Both the position numbers and the translations under genes were made by a program. The notes under the pieces were generated by a model, which was not told the DNA's origin, did not search any database, and saw only the letters and a list, made by a program, of their open reading frames with translations. From Planctomycetaceae bacterium (GTDB lineage: Bacteria > Planctomycetota > Planctomycetia > Planctomycetales > Planctomycetaceae), in contig JAHBXV010000042.1 in assembly GCA_019636285.1 (NCBI GenBank), positions 1 to 53,971 on the forward strand: a DNA stretch of 53,971 nt. Reading direction: 5' to 3'. Shown piece after piece: positions 34,501 to 42,278 of this stretch (position 1 is its first letter; each line of letters begins with the position of its first letter).

Positions 34501-35475
34501 GGCGAGGGAGAGACGTTGGCAACGAGTCGCGACCTCCAGGAACTGCGGCGGCGGTTCGGGGGGCAGGCAGCCGCGCTCTTTTCCGCAACAAGTGAATCCA
34601 CCTGGCGACGCGATGGCCTGACCGACTGGAGTTTTGGTGACTTGCCGGAAACGGTCAACGTGCGACGGGGCGACCTGATTCTGCGAGGTTACCCCGGCCT
34701 TGTCGACGTGAAGACCAGCGTCTCGCTCCGCTTGTTCGATGAGCCGGCCCGCGCCCTGGCTGAAACCCGCCTGGGACTGCGGCGACTCTTTTGTCTGCAA
34801 GCCCGTACCGCGTTGTCTCGGCATGTGTCCTTTCACCCGCAGCGACAACGGTGGAAACAACAGGCGGCGGCCTTTCCTCAGCCGCTCGATGTCGACGACG
34901 AATTCGCAACGCTGCTTGCGGAGCGTGCCTTTTTGAAGACGACTCCGTGGCCCCGAAACCAGAACGCATTCCGCGATCGTCTCGAAGACGGCCTGGAGAA
35001 CTTGACCGAAGCGGCCCAGGATGTGGGCGGACTGTTGGGACGCATTTTCGATGCGGCGGCGGACCTTCGTCGCGATCTTAAAGAAGCTGGCCCCGCCAAC
35101 TGGGGAGATGTTCGCGCGGACTTGCAATCGCAATACCAGGTGCTATTGGCGAGCGGCTTTCTCGGGCATGCCCCCTACGGATGGCTTTCGCAGTATCCCC
35201 GTTATTTGCAAGCCATGAGTTCGCGGTGGCGAAAACTGCGCGGCGGTGGACTCGCACGCGATCTGAAGGGACTGGCCATCATCCAGCCGCGTTGGATACG
35301 CGGTATTCAGCGACGAAACGACCATCGTAGCCGGGGAGTGTATGACCCCGAACTGGAACTGTATCTGTGGATGATCGAGGAACTGCGCGTGACGATCTTC
35401 GCGCAGGAACTGGGTTCCGCGATCCCGATTTCCGAAAAACGGGTCGACACGCAATGGGAAAAGGTGCGTCCTTGA
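31549..35475 (+). CDS. hrpA: ATP-dependent RNA helicase HrpA
   Basis: 1308 residues, the usual length, from a GTG at 31549; another GTG at 31579 is possible and no ribosome site decides. DEAH helicase motifs appear in order: GETGSGKST (about 109), TQPRRLAARSIAARLAEEL, the box DEAHERS (about 206), ITSATIDAERF, VLVFLPTERDI, ATNVAESSLTVPGIRYVVDTG and QRAGRCGRTGPG. The HA2 and OB-fold regions follow, and the long C-terminal DUF3418 domain distinguishes HrpA from shorter DEAH helicases. HrpA resolves stalled or collided ribosomes and acts in mRNA processing. It is preceded by the M20 gene by 36 bases. No terminator is evident before the repeat cluster. Confidence 0.95.
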   Translation: MVHSSKDDDGVTDGIDFSSLEDRLNETLLIHRHRLSRDLAALKRAIREGRPYDRSLGRLEAALEQSQNLWRQRRDSRPAIQYDENLPVSARRHELSEAISRHQVVVVCGETGSGKSTQLPKICLELGLGVAGMIGHTQPRRLAARSIAARLAEELKTSVGQQVGYKVRFQDETQPRTLIKLMTDGILLAETQHDRWLNRYDTLIIDEAHERSLNIDFLLGYLHRLVRHRPELRVIITSATIDAERFAEHFRDAVGETPILEVSGRSYPVDILYRAPRSDEDDLDTFQAIAEAIDDLQQHGPGDVLVFLPTERDIHEAMKTLRGRSFRGQRPELLPLYARLGSNEQQRVFHPGGNWRVILATNVAESSLTVPGIRYVVDTGTVRLSRYSPRSRLQRLPIEGVSKASANQRAGRCGRTGPGICIRLYDQADFAHRDAFTAPEIVRSNLASVILQTEHLGLGRIQDFPFLDPPKSDAIREGYQTLFELGAVDAENKLTDLGRTLSRIPVDPRIGRIVLAGHAEGCLSEMLIIASGLEVQDPRERPFEHREAADTAHEKFADSSSDFLSLLKLWDFYHHLKDTVSRSQLQKSCRQNFLSLVRLREWADICRELHDVARQFEMRPTDRKNDPAAIHRALLTGFLSGLAMRTESGEYLVAGGQKAWLWPGSGLADQKPQWIVSAELVETTRRFVRTVARIDPKTIEPLALHLLNATYSEPAWDAADRTAYHFERVSLMGLPIVPRRRKRLAGHDPRKSREMLLWNGLVAGEYENPPEFLAANWKLAAAVRELLQRARRPGYLRDDDEVFDFYNRRIPDSIVDGRQLEAWYKKATAEERQALHMQESDLLVIDSAQLDIDRFPESLEQNGMSLKLSYALDPGTEQDGVTLEVPQEALNQIDEDRLEWLVPGLLGEKVTSLLKTLPKDSRRMLVPLPDAAEQIAKGLTFGRGKLIDGIIEQASLHDRVQLIPAEFDRSRVPLHLRMQIRVVDGEGETLATSRDLQELRRRFGGQAAALFSATSESTWRRDGLTDWSFGDLPETVNVRRGDLILRGYPGLVDVKTSVSLRLFDEPARALAETRLGLRRLFCLQARTALSRHVSFHPQRQRWKQQAAAFPQPLDVDDEFATLLAERAFLKTTPWPRNQNAFRDRLEDGLENLTEAAQDVGGLLGRIFDAAADLRRDLKEAGPANWGDVRADLQSQYQVLLASGFLGHAPYGWLSQYPRYLQAMSSRWRKLRGGGLARDLKGLAIIQPRWIRGIQRRNDHRSRGVYDPELELYLWMIEELRVTIFAQELGSAIPISEKRVDTQWEKVRP

Positions 35476-36072
35476 TCGCCGAACAAGTGACGCCTACTGC
35501 TCTGTCAGGGCTTCCTGTCCGTGTGCCACTGACTCTGCCAGTGTGCCCGCACTTACTCTCAAGCTCCCACAAAAACACGGCTACTGAGGCGAGGCGTTTC
35601 TGTTTTTTTGTTGAAGATCTGGTAACAAATTTTCATCCGTAACGGCGGCAGCCGGTCGGGGTGCCTCCGCTTGGGGAACGAGACATCTCGACTCCTCCGA
35701 TGCCAGAGGCATCGAAGACGGTAGCCGTGGGTCGCGCAGCGCACCCACGGAATACGGACGTATCGAGAATCTCGACCCCCAGCGGGGGTCGCAGAAACGC
35801 ACGAATGTCTGCGACCCCCTCTGGGGGTCGCAAGAAAGATTCGAAGGGCGATTCCGGACCGTGGGTGCGCTGCGCGACCCACGGCTACCCTCTTTGACCG
35901 CTTCGCGGTCAGGAAATGGCTCTTGTTCCCGGGCTTTTGTCCCAAAAACTGGTAACAAATTTTCATTCGCAATGGCGACAGCCGGTCATGATGCCTCCGC
36001 TTGGGAACAGTTCCATCCGAGGCTCCGCCTCGTTCCAGGTTGTGTGAGGCGGAGCCTGGGGACGAGAAATGC
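35476..36072. repeat. Non-coding cluster of palindromic repeats
   Basis: This 597-base gap between HrpA and ArfB has no believable gene; open frames here are low-complexity and repeat the same peptide. A 60-base imperfect direct repeat (35619-35679 and 35949-36008, starting CTGGTAACAAATTTTCAT) brackets the rest. Inside, a 30-base element at 35721-35750 is the perfect reverse complement of 35859-35888. Hairpins with long stems occur at 35773-35794, 35810-35832 (10-bp stem, 3-base loop) and 35896-35910. A 12-bp-stem hairpin, 36020-36057, lies just beyond the ArfB stop and may serve as its terminator. The cluster looks like nested REP-type elements. Confidence 0.85.
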
Positions 36073-36498
36073 CTAGTCCACCGACGGAGGCCGCCGGCGC
36101 GATTTCGTCTCGGACCGCTCTTTTTTCTCCACCAGGCGTCGTCGTTGCGATCCGTGCGTCGGCTTCGTGGGAACACGCGTTTTCGGAGCGACCGCCACTT
36201 CGGCCAGCATGAGGCGCAGTCGTTCCAGACAGTCTTCCACGTTTTTGGCCTGATCGCGATACCGGTCGCTGTGAATCAGAAGGTCGCCCTCCTTGGAGAT
36301 GCGTCGCCGCTGGCGTGTTATAAGCCGTTCGCGAACATCCGCGGGAAGACTTGGCGACTGCACCACGTTCCAGCGCAGCGTCGCGCGCGAGTTGACTTTG
36401 TTGACATTCTGCCCGCCGGGTCCGCCGGAGCGCGAGTACGTCCAATTGAATTCCGCAACTGGTATCCGCACGCGTCGCGAGACGTTGAGCGTGTCCAT
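36073..36498 (-). CDS. arfB: Alternative ribosome-rescue factor / peptidyl-tRNA hydrolase ArfB
   Basis: 141 residues. The catalytic GGQ motif is in SRSGGPGGQNVNKVNSRATLRW at about residues 23-44, within the single class-I release-factor-like domain. The C-terminus is a basic tail (RRRLVEKKERSETKSRRRPP) of the type that enters the empty mRNA channel of stalled ribosomes. Full length. It releases peptides from non-stop ribosomes without a stop codon. It follows the DUF58 gene by 14 bases on the same strand, so it is probably the last gene of the MoxR-DUF58 operon. Confidence 0.94.
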   Translation of the reverse strand: MDTLNVSRRVRIPVAEFNWTYSRSGGPGGQNVNKVNSRATLRWNVVQSPSLPADVRERLITRQRRRISKEGDLLIHSDRYRDQAKNVEDCLERLRLMLAEVAVAPKTRVPTKPTHGSQRRRLVEKKERSETKSRRRPPSVD

Positions 36499-36512
36499 GC
36501 CTCACCCTCGCT

Positions 36513-37823
36513 CTACAACAGGTGCCGCGCCTTGATATCCAGATACCGCGCGATGAGTCGCGGGGCCAGATCTCCCGGAGGAGTCTCAACGACCAGAAGA
36601 CCCTCTTCCCGCAGGCGACGCAATGTTCGCGCCTGGGCGACCACCAATTCGGACGCTGCCGCAATCTGAAATGCCTCAAGGTCCGTTGTCGGCAGCGCCC
36701 GAGCCCGCTCGGCCAGAACTTCGTTTCGTACAAATGCTGAAAGAACAAGATGGGGCTGGCGCACCCGGCGCAGATGCTGTGCGATCGTCTCGGCGTGCAC
36801 ATCGTCCAAGGCATGCGTGAGGACCACCACCAGCGAGCGTTTGCGTTGACGTCGCCGCAGGTCTTCGGCCATGAGACCGTAATCGGTCGCTTCGTAATCG
36901 GCCTCCACGTCGTAGACCTGCGAAATCAATCGCTCGATCCCGCTTCGTCCCCGCACCGGCGCGACCCAGCGTTTCATGTGGCTCGATGAAATCATGAGCC
37001 CCACCGTGTCACCCTGCCGCAGCGCGACGTAGGCCGTCAGAATCGCCGCATTCATCGCGCGGTCGAAATGAGAGACGCCATCCGCGGTGTTGCACATCGA
37101 CCGGCCGGCATCGAGCACCAGCAGCAGATTCTGATTTCGTTCAACCGAGTACTCCCGGCTGATCAGATCCTGCACGCGAGCCGTGGCTTTCCAATCAATG
37201 ACGCGGTACTCATCTCCGCGCCGGTACTCGCGAAGTCGATCGAAGTCGCTGCCACGTCCGCGAAGTTTCGACAGCCGCACTCCCGCTTCCGCCAGGCGAT
37301 TCCGCCGCGCGAGCAGCTCCACCTGGCGGACGGCCTGCACATCGGGGTAGATCCGCACTTCGCGAAACAGCGGCCGGTCGTGAGCGACAGTCCATAGCCC
37401 CCACGGACTGCTGGCTCGTAGAAAGATTCTCCCAAAGGTTCCCTTTCCGCGACGCGAGGGAATCGCATGGTACAGCACGCCGGTCTTGCGATCGCTGGGC
37501 AGGACCACTTGCGCCGGCAGACCCGACCAGGTTCCGGGCGACGGCGGCTCGTCATGAAGTTCCAATTCCAGGGGACGACGCCCGCGCGAGCGCAGCCAGA
37601 TCGTCACCGGGTTCCGGGCTCCTACACTCAGAACGCTCCGCGCCTCGCGATCGATTTCCAGCCGCGACAGATCGACCGAGCGCATCCAGTCGACGAGTGC
37701 CACCAGCACCATCAACATCAGGTACAAATGACCGACTTGCAACATGGCTGGCAGCCAGATGGCCACCGCATACGGCACCAACCCGGTTAGCGATAAACCG
37801 ATCAGCCGCGCGCGAGGCATCAT
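36513..37823 (-). CDS. DUF58 domain protein (vWA-like, MoxR partner)
   Basis: 436 residues. Two hydrophobic segments occupy residues about 8-45 (GLSLTGLVPYAVAIWLPAML and HLYLMLMVLVALVDW). The conserved DUF58 core reads LRGRGSDFDRLREYRRGDEYRVIDWKATARV, followed by a vWA-like fold with VLDAGRSMCN (MIDAS-like D-x-G-x-S) and LVVVLTHALDDVHAETI. These membrane-anchored proteins work with MoxR ATPases in assembling or activating envelope proteins; the client is unknown. Its ATG overlaps the stop of the MoxR gene (TCAT on the plus strand, 37820-37823). Confidence 0.92.
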   Translation of the reverse strand: MMPRARLIGLSLTGLVPYAVAIWLPAMLQVGHLYLMLMVLVALVDWMRSVDLSRLEIDREARSVLSVGARNPVTIWLRSRGRRPLELELHDEPPSPGTWSGLPAQVVLPSDRKTGVLYHAIPSRRGKGTFGRIFLRASSPWGLWTVAHDRPLFREVRIYPDVQAVRQVELLARRNRLAEAGVRLSKLRGRGSDFDRLREYRRGDEYRVIDWKATARVQDLISREYSVERNQNLLLVLDAGRSMCNTADGVSHFDRAMNAAILTAYVALRQGDTVGLMISSSHMKRWVAPVRGRSGIERLISQVYDVEADYEATDYGLMAEDLRRRQRKRSLVVVLTHALDDVHAETIAQHLRRVRQPHLVLSAFVRNEVLAERARALPTTDLEAFQIAAASELVVAQARTLRRLREEGLLVVETPPGDLAPRLIARYLDIKARHLL

Positions 37824-38779
37824 GACTTGGGAGCCTCGACCGAATCGAGCACCGCCTGAATGGCGAGGTCGACCGTCGTTCCTTCGATCTCGGCTTCGGG
37901 CTGCAATCGCAGCCGGTGCCGCAGCACCCAGGGAGCGAGCGCCTTTACGTCATCCGGAATAACGAAGTCTCGTCCCGAAGAAGCCGCCAAGGCTCGCGCT
38001 CCGAGCAGCATGTTCACGCTGGCGCGCGGACTGGCCCCGACTTCGATGGTCGGCCAGTCGCGAGTCTGCCCGACAATAGCCGTGATGTAACGCAGAATGC
38101 TCGGCTCGACCACGACGTCAACCACGGCCTGTTGAATGGCGAGCACGTCGTCCCCGCGCAGAACGGCTTCCACCGGCCGGTCTTCCGGACGGGTGGCTCC
38201 ATTCACCGCCAGGTACCGGCTCAGAATTTCGGCCTCTTCGTCCGGCGCTGGATAGTCGACGATCAGCTTGAACATGAATCGATCGAGTTGTGCTTCCGGA
38301 AGCGGATACGTTCCCTCCTGCTCGAGCGGATTTTGCGTCGCGATCGTGATAAACGGCCGCGGCAGCCGATGGGTGTGTCCATCGACTGTCACTTGTCGTT
38401 CCTGCATCGCCTCTAACAGGGCCGATTGCGTTTTGGCAGGCGCGCGATTGATTTCGTCGGCCAGCAGCAAACTGGTGAACAGCGGCCCTTCGTTGAACCG
38501 GAACACCCGTTCGTGCGGATCGTAGATCGAATGCCCGGTGATATCGGACGGCATCAGATCGGGGGTGAACTGGATGCGCCGAAACGGCGAATCGAGAACG
38601 CGTCCCAGCGTGTTCACGAGCAGGGTCTTGCCGAGACCGGGCGGCCCTTCAATGAGGACATGGCCTTCGCAGCAGAGGGCGACGAGAACCCCGTCCACCA
38701 GTTCGGCCTGACCGACGAGCACGCGGCCAATTTCCTCGCGCGCCCGCTCGTAGCGAATGGCAATCTCGCCGAAATCCAT
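37820..38779 (-). CDS. MoxR-family AAA+ ATPase
   Basis: 319 residues from the ATG at 38779 (MDFGEIAIRYERAREEIGRVLVGQAELVDGVLVAL), where the family normally begins and a G-rich ribosome site is present; an ATG at 38836 adds 19 residues. Walker A is GPPGLGKT, Walker B LLADEINRAPAKTQSALLEAMQE, sensor 1 ATQNPLEQEGTYPLPEAQLDRF, and sensor 2 VGASPRASVNMLLGARALA. MoxR ATPases act as chaperones with DUF58/vWA partners. It is coupled to DUF58 through a 4-base overlap. Two lipoprotein genes precede it on the same strand. Confidence 0.94.
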   Translation of the reverse strand: MDFGEIAIRYERAREEIGRVLVGQAELVDGVLVALCCEGHVLIEGPPGLGKTLLVNTLGRVLDSPFRRIQFTPDLMPSDITGHSIYDPHERVFRFNEGPLFTSLLLADEINRAPAKTQSALLEAMQERQVTVDGHTHRLPRPFITIATQNPLEQEGTYPLPEAQLDRFMFKLIVDYPAPDEEAEILSRYLAVNGATRPEDRPVEAVLRGDDVLAIQQAVVDVVVEPSILRYITAIVGQTRDWPTIEVGASPRASVNMLLGARALAASSGRDFVIPDDVKALAPWVLRHRLRLQPEAEIEGTTVDLAIQAVLDSVEAPKS

Positions 38780-38946
38780 CCAGTCGCCCCCGTTCCGCCT
38801 GAGCCGATTCCCCACCGGCCCGTGCAGAAACGCCATCGACGACCGTCACGGGCTCCGTCAGCTTATCGGCGGCAAGAACGCATAGCCACCAAGGCGACGA
38901 GGCCGTCGAGCGGCATGGTTGGCCGCTCCCGCCCGTTTCGAGATCG

Positions 38947-39615
38947 CTAACCCTGATCGACCATCTCGTCGCCGATATAGTATTCGTAGAACAGATGGCC
39001 GATTTCGTCGCTCAGTCGCGACAGGTAGCGATCCCGGAAATTGAGATACGACTCTTCGTTGGTCGAAACCGGGTTGTGCTTCGGGAATTTCGAGATGCGC
39101 TCGGCGCTGAAAATCTTCTCGTTCGTTCCGTTCTTGGTATCCCAGACGCTGACGATCGCTTCCGCCTGTCCACGATACAGCGTCGCCGACCCTTCTTCGT
39201 ACAACGAGAACTTGTTGAGGTCGATATAGACCACGTAGGTGCATTTGAACGCGTCGCCGATTTCCTCGGGGCGATCCCAATCCGGGTTCTCGTCCATCCA
39301 GGCACGAATGAGGTCGGGCTCGATCACCTTGATCTTGTGTTGTGCCAGCCGAAACGTCACGTACTTGGCCAGTTCGGTGTCGATGTCCTCAAACAGGTAG
39401 CGGACATCGGTCGGCGCGAAACAGACCACCGCCACGGTCACGCCGCGGTCGGTCATCGACAGATTGGTCTGCTTGTCGAATTCCGGCTCGATCGACGGCG
39501 GACCACCGATGAGATACCCCAGAAACAGAATGTAGCTGCACCCCGGCAAGGCCGTCAGTCCGAGGATCGCCAGAAGCGCCATCAACATTCGAGTACAAGG
39601 ACCGCGGCTCAACAT
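38947..39615 (-). CDS. Lipoprotein of unknown function, paralogue 1
   Basis: 222 residues. The lipoprotein signal MLMALLAILGLTALPGC puts the lipidated Cys near residue 26. The mature part has a regular alpha/beta pattern: VTVAVVCFAPTDVRYLFEDIDTELAKYVTFRLAQHKIKVIEPDLIRAWMDENP, then VVYIDLNKFSLYEEGSATLYRGQAEAIVSVWD, and a C-terminal helix RYLSRLSDEIGHLFYEYYIGDE. The layout recalls proteins that assemble beside outer-membrane transport or secretion machinery, but I recognise no named family. It is clearly paralogous to the next gene upstream; the pair is tandem and 209 bases apart. Confidence 0.8.
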   Translation of the reverse strand: MLSRGPCTRMLMALLAILGLTALPGCSYILFLGYLIGGPPSIEPEFDKQTNLSMTDRGVTVAVVCFAPTDVRYLFEDIDTELAKYVTFRLAQHKIKVIEPDLIRAWMDENPDWDRPEEIGDAFKCTYVVYIDLNKFSLYEEGSATLYRGQAEAIVSVWDTKNGTNEKIFSAERISKFPKHNPVSTNEESYLNFRDRYLSRLSDEIGHLFYEYYIGDEMVDQG

Positions 39616-39824
39616 GGATCACACCTTTTCGGGGTCGCCGGATTCGCGTCGAATTCCGGGTTGGACACCACGAACATGGGTTCGAACGAACGCAGACTCG
39701 TGTTCTGCCAGGGCTTCATTTGCGCGTGCCACGGGCTCCGCCAGTGCGTCTTGAGTCTTTCATTCACAAATAGAGCACTGGCGAAGGTAGTAGCACACTT
39801 CCGAACTTTGACAGTGACGGAGCA

Positions 39825-40505
39825 CTAGAACCGAATTCCCGGGCGATGGTCGTAGAATCGCTCCGAAAGCTCTTCGCTGACCTGGTCGACAAACTCTTTT
39901 TGAAACAGAAGTGGCGAACGTCCCGTCGCCGAGATGGGTTGATGAACCGGGAACGTGCTGCCAAATTCCCGCGTATAAACCGTCGACGCGTAGCGGCCTC
40001 CGCCTTCGCGCTCTCGCACGCGGTACACCCGCACGAATCCGCTGCACCGGCCGCGAAGCAGATCGGGGCTGTTCGGCTCCCTCGTGCTGAACTGCTTGAT
40101 GTCGATCCACGCGATGAAATCAGTCTTGAAGTCTCGCGCCAGTTCCTCGGGCGTCAGATCGACGCCGCCATGGTCGTCGATCCAGGCACTCACTTCCTTC
40201 GAACTGACGACGTTGACCTGTTCTCGCTTCAACGTCCGACTGATCCCTTCGGCGATGTCGACCGACAGCGTCGTCAGTTCTTCCGACACCGAGGGAGGTG
40301 TCGTGCACATCACCAGGATCCGCTCTTTGCCCTTGGTCAGATCCACCTGCGTCATGGCCCGAAACTCGGCCGGCGCGAGCGGATCGCCCAGAAGCATTTT
40401 GTTGAACATCACGCCCAGCGAGCAGCCGCTGGAGATCATCAGGCACACCGCCACCGCGCACCAGGGACCGGCGGACCGAAGTCCACGACAGATTGAAGTC
40501 TTCAT
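39825..40505 (-). CDS. Lipoprotein of unknown function, paralogue 2
   Basis: 226 residues from the ATG at 40505; a TTG at 40514 would add three. The signal GPWCAVAVCLMISSGC gives a lipidated Cys near residue 28. It aligns with paralogue 1: ERILVMCTTPPSVSEELTTLSVDIAEGISRTLKREQVNVVSSKEVSAWIDDH against the same region there, FKTDFIAWIDIKQFSTREPNSPDLLRGRCSGFVRVYRV against FKCTYVVYIDLNKFSLYEEGS, and FVDQVSEELSERFYDH against the C-terminal helix. Function unknown. Identity is low, so the duplication is old. Confidence 0.8.
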   Translation of the reverse strand: MKTSICRGLRSAGPWCAVAVCLMISSGCSLGVMFNKMLLGDPLAPAEFRAMTQVDLTKGKERILVMCTTPPSVSEELTTLSVDIAEGISRTLKREQVNVVSSKEVSAWIDDHGGVDLTPEELARDFKTDFIAWIDIKQFSTREPNSPDLLRGRCSGFVRVYRVREREGGGRYASTVYTREFGSTFPVHQPISATGRSPLLFQKEFVDQVSEELSERFYDHRPGIRF

Positions 40506-40574
40506 CGGTTTCAATCCCTTGTTCCCGATGGATCCAGGTTCGCGGCTGCCAAGGGGCGACAGTCGCGCGAAGAA

Positions 40575-41084
40575 TCAACGGTTCATATCAGGCGAATCAA
40601 CCAAACAATCACGGCCAGTCCCGCCAGCCCCACGGCCATCCAGGCGGCCCAAGTCTCCGGCTGTCGTGTCCAAATACCCCGACCAACCCCTGCCGAAAGC
40701 GCCAGCCAGGCCGCCACTCCCATCAGGGTGGTTCCCAGCGCGAATCCCGCGGGCGATCGTGCCCCAGCGCCTCGCCGCGGGTGATGACGGCCCCATCAGG
40801 GTGGTTCCCAGCGCGAATCCCGCGGGCTGCACGATCGCCGACTCGACGAACCGGCCCCGTGCGAACAGCGCCAGGCTGGTCGTCACGCCGCATCCCGGAC
40901 AGGGGATTCCAAACAGCGTGCGGAGCGTGCATCCCGGAAAACCCAATTGCTGGTGCGTTCCAAATCCACGAGCGTCGGGCTCCAGTGCCGCTAGTCCCAG
41001 GCCGCCGGCCACAAGAAAAAGCACCGTCAGCCCCGCGACAATTCGTCGCCAGACCGACCAGGCCATTGATTGTTCGCCGCGCAT
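40575..41084 (-). pseudogene. DUF2752 membrane protein gene, frameshifted by a 73-bp insertion
   Basis: The N-terminal 98 codons read as DUF2752: a hydrophobic helix ([20 protein letters not shown]) and the hallmark [22 protein letters not shown]. After FALGTTLMG the frame turns to Gly/Arg-rich nonsense and stops at 40575. If the 73-base insertion is removed, the reading continues [16 protein letters not shown], then [22 protein letters not shown], and stops at 40583-40585, a proper second membrane helix. The gene was therefore intact until recently. It may still yield a truncated protein. DUF2752 proteins are small membrane proteins of unknown role, and two lipoprotein genes follow on the same strand. 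Confidence 0.8.
40719..40827 (+). repeat. 36-bp direct repeat marking the 73-bp insertion
   Basis: Bases 40719-40754 and 40792-40827 are identical over 36 bases (both begin CCCATCAGGGTGGTTCCC), offset 73. The 37 bases between them are not a copy of the flanking gene. The two sides also carry an 11-base inverted match: GGCGATCGTGC starting at about 40752 and GCACGATCGCC at about 40829-40839. The net change of 73 bases shifts the DUF2752 frame by one. Confidence 0.9.
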
Positions 41085-41293
41085 GGAACCTCACCCATGT
41101 CATGCATGGTGATAATGGCGATCCGGGCGGCTTCTCAACGCGAAGTCACCGGTTTCCGCCGTAAACCACGCAGGAATCACGGCCTCCGGCGACAGGTTCG
41201 GCAGCAACTGCCGAAGGAATGACCAATTTCTCGGTTTCCCATCGGAAAACGCGAATTGGGTCCGCCGAAATTGGCCCTCGCGACCGACTCAGC

Positions 41294-42058
41294 TTACTCC
41301 GGCTGGTAACCGGCCAGAATTTCGGCGACGTGCATCACTCGAATGGGCCGCCGGTCGCGGGCGATCAGGCCCCACAGGTGCATCAGGCAAGACATGTCTC
41401 CGGCCGTCAGAACCTCGGTCCCCGCATCCAGATGGTCCTGGATGCGATCCCGGCCCATCATGCAGGAAACGGCCTCCTCGGCGACGGCAAATGTCCCGCC
41501 GAAGCCGCAACACTCGTCGGGGCGCTTCAGTTCCGTCAACGACACCCCCTCCAGAGATTGCAGCAGCGTAGCCGCCTTGTTCTCGGCGGGGCCGACGAGT
41601 TCCGACGACTTGCCCAGCCTCAGCTCTCTGAGTCCGTGGCAGGATTGATGCAGCCCCACCCGGTAGGGGAACTTTCCGGGCATTTCGCGAATCCCCAGCA
41701 CGTCGTGCAGAAACTCGCACAATTCATACGTCTTGCCCCGAATCGCCGCATAGCGGGGATCGTCATGCACCAGGTCGTGGTAGTGCTGGCGGACCATGGC
41801 CACGCAACTGCCGGAGGGACAGACCACGTAGTCGAACGGCTCGAACACGTTCAGAAAGTGTTTCGCGAACGGCTCCGCGATCTCGGTACAGCCCGTATTC
41901 GCCATGGGCTGACCGCAACATTTCTGGTCGAGCGGATAACTCGTCTCGCAACCATTCCGTTCGAGCAATTCCAGTGTCGCCTGACCGACTCGCGGATAAA
42001 TCTGGTCGATATAGCAGGGAATAAACAGGCCGACGTGGGGCATGGATGTCGATTTCAT
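41294..42058 (-). CDS. LutA/GlcF-type (Fe-S)-binding protein with two CCG domains
   Basis: 254 residues from the ATG at 42058; an ATG at 42043 (MPHVGLF) is also possible. Two cysteine-rich CCG domains are seen: KCCGQPMANTG with the partner VCPSGSC, and ECCGFGGTFAV with HQSCHGLRELRLG. The arrangement and length match LutA, one subunit of the LutABC lactate oxidation complex; the CCG cysteines bind an iron-sulfur cluster, as in heterodisulfide reductase. No lutB or lutC is next to it. It is divergent from zwf. The track frame extends upstream, but the extra part is a shadow. Confidence 0.88.
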   Translation of the reverse strand: MKSTSMPHVGLFIPCYIDQIYPRVGQATLELLERNGCETSYPLDQKCCGQPMANTGCTEIAEPFAKHFLNVFEPFDYVVCPSGSCVAMVRQHYHDLVHDDPRYAAIRGKTYELCEFLHDVLGIREMPGKFPYRVGLHQSCHGLRELRLGKSSELVGPAENKAATLLQSLEGVSLTELKRPDECCGFGGTFAVAEEAVSCMMGRDRIQDHLDAGTEVLTAGDMSCLMHLWGLIARDRRPIRVMHVAEILAGYQPE

Positions 42059-42278
42059 GGCGACCAGAATGGACAGCAATTCCACCAAGTATAGTGCGGG
42101 CTTCCATGCTCGACGAGGCAACCGTTCGATCTCGGCTTGCAGTCCGACCCCTGTTTCAGTCGAATGACGCCCTGTTTGCGAAATAACGGCTTGGAGACCG
42201 AATCCGGTACGCCGCTTGTGGCGGACCACCGGAGACGAGGTCCGGTCGCGTGGTCCGAAAACTTCCGCCGGGTGAGAC

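Noticed and set aside
35619-36057. CRISPR array
   Set aside because: Repeat units differ in sequence and length, spacing is irregular and no cas gene is present.
35559-36176. A 205-residue minus-strand frame as a gene
   Set aside because: It spans the palindrome cluster and the ArfB start of the tail region, repeats the same peptide twice because of the direct repeat, and has no ribosome site or family sequence.
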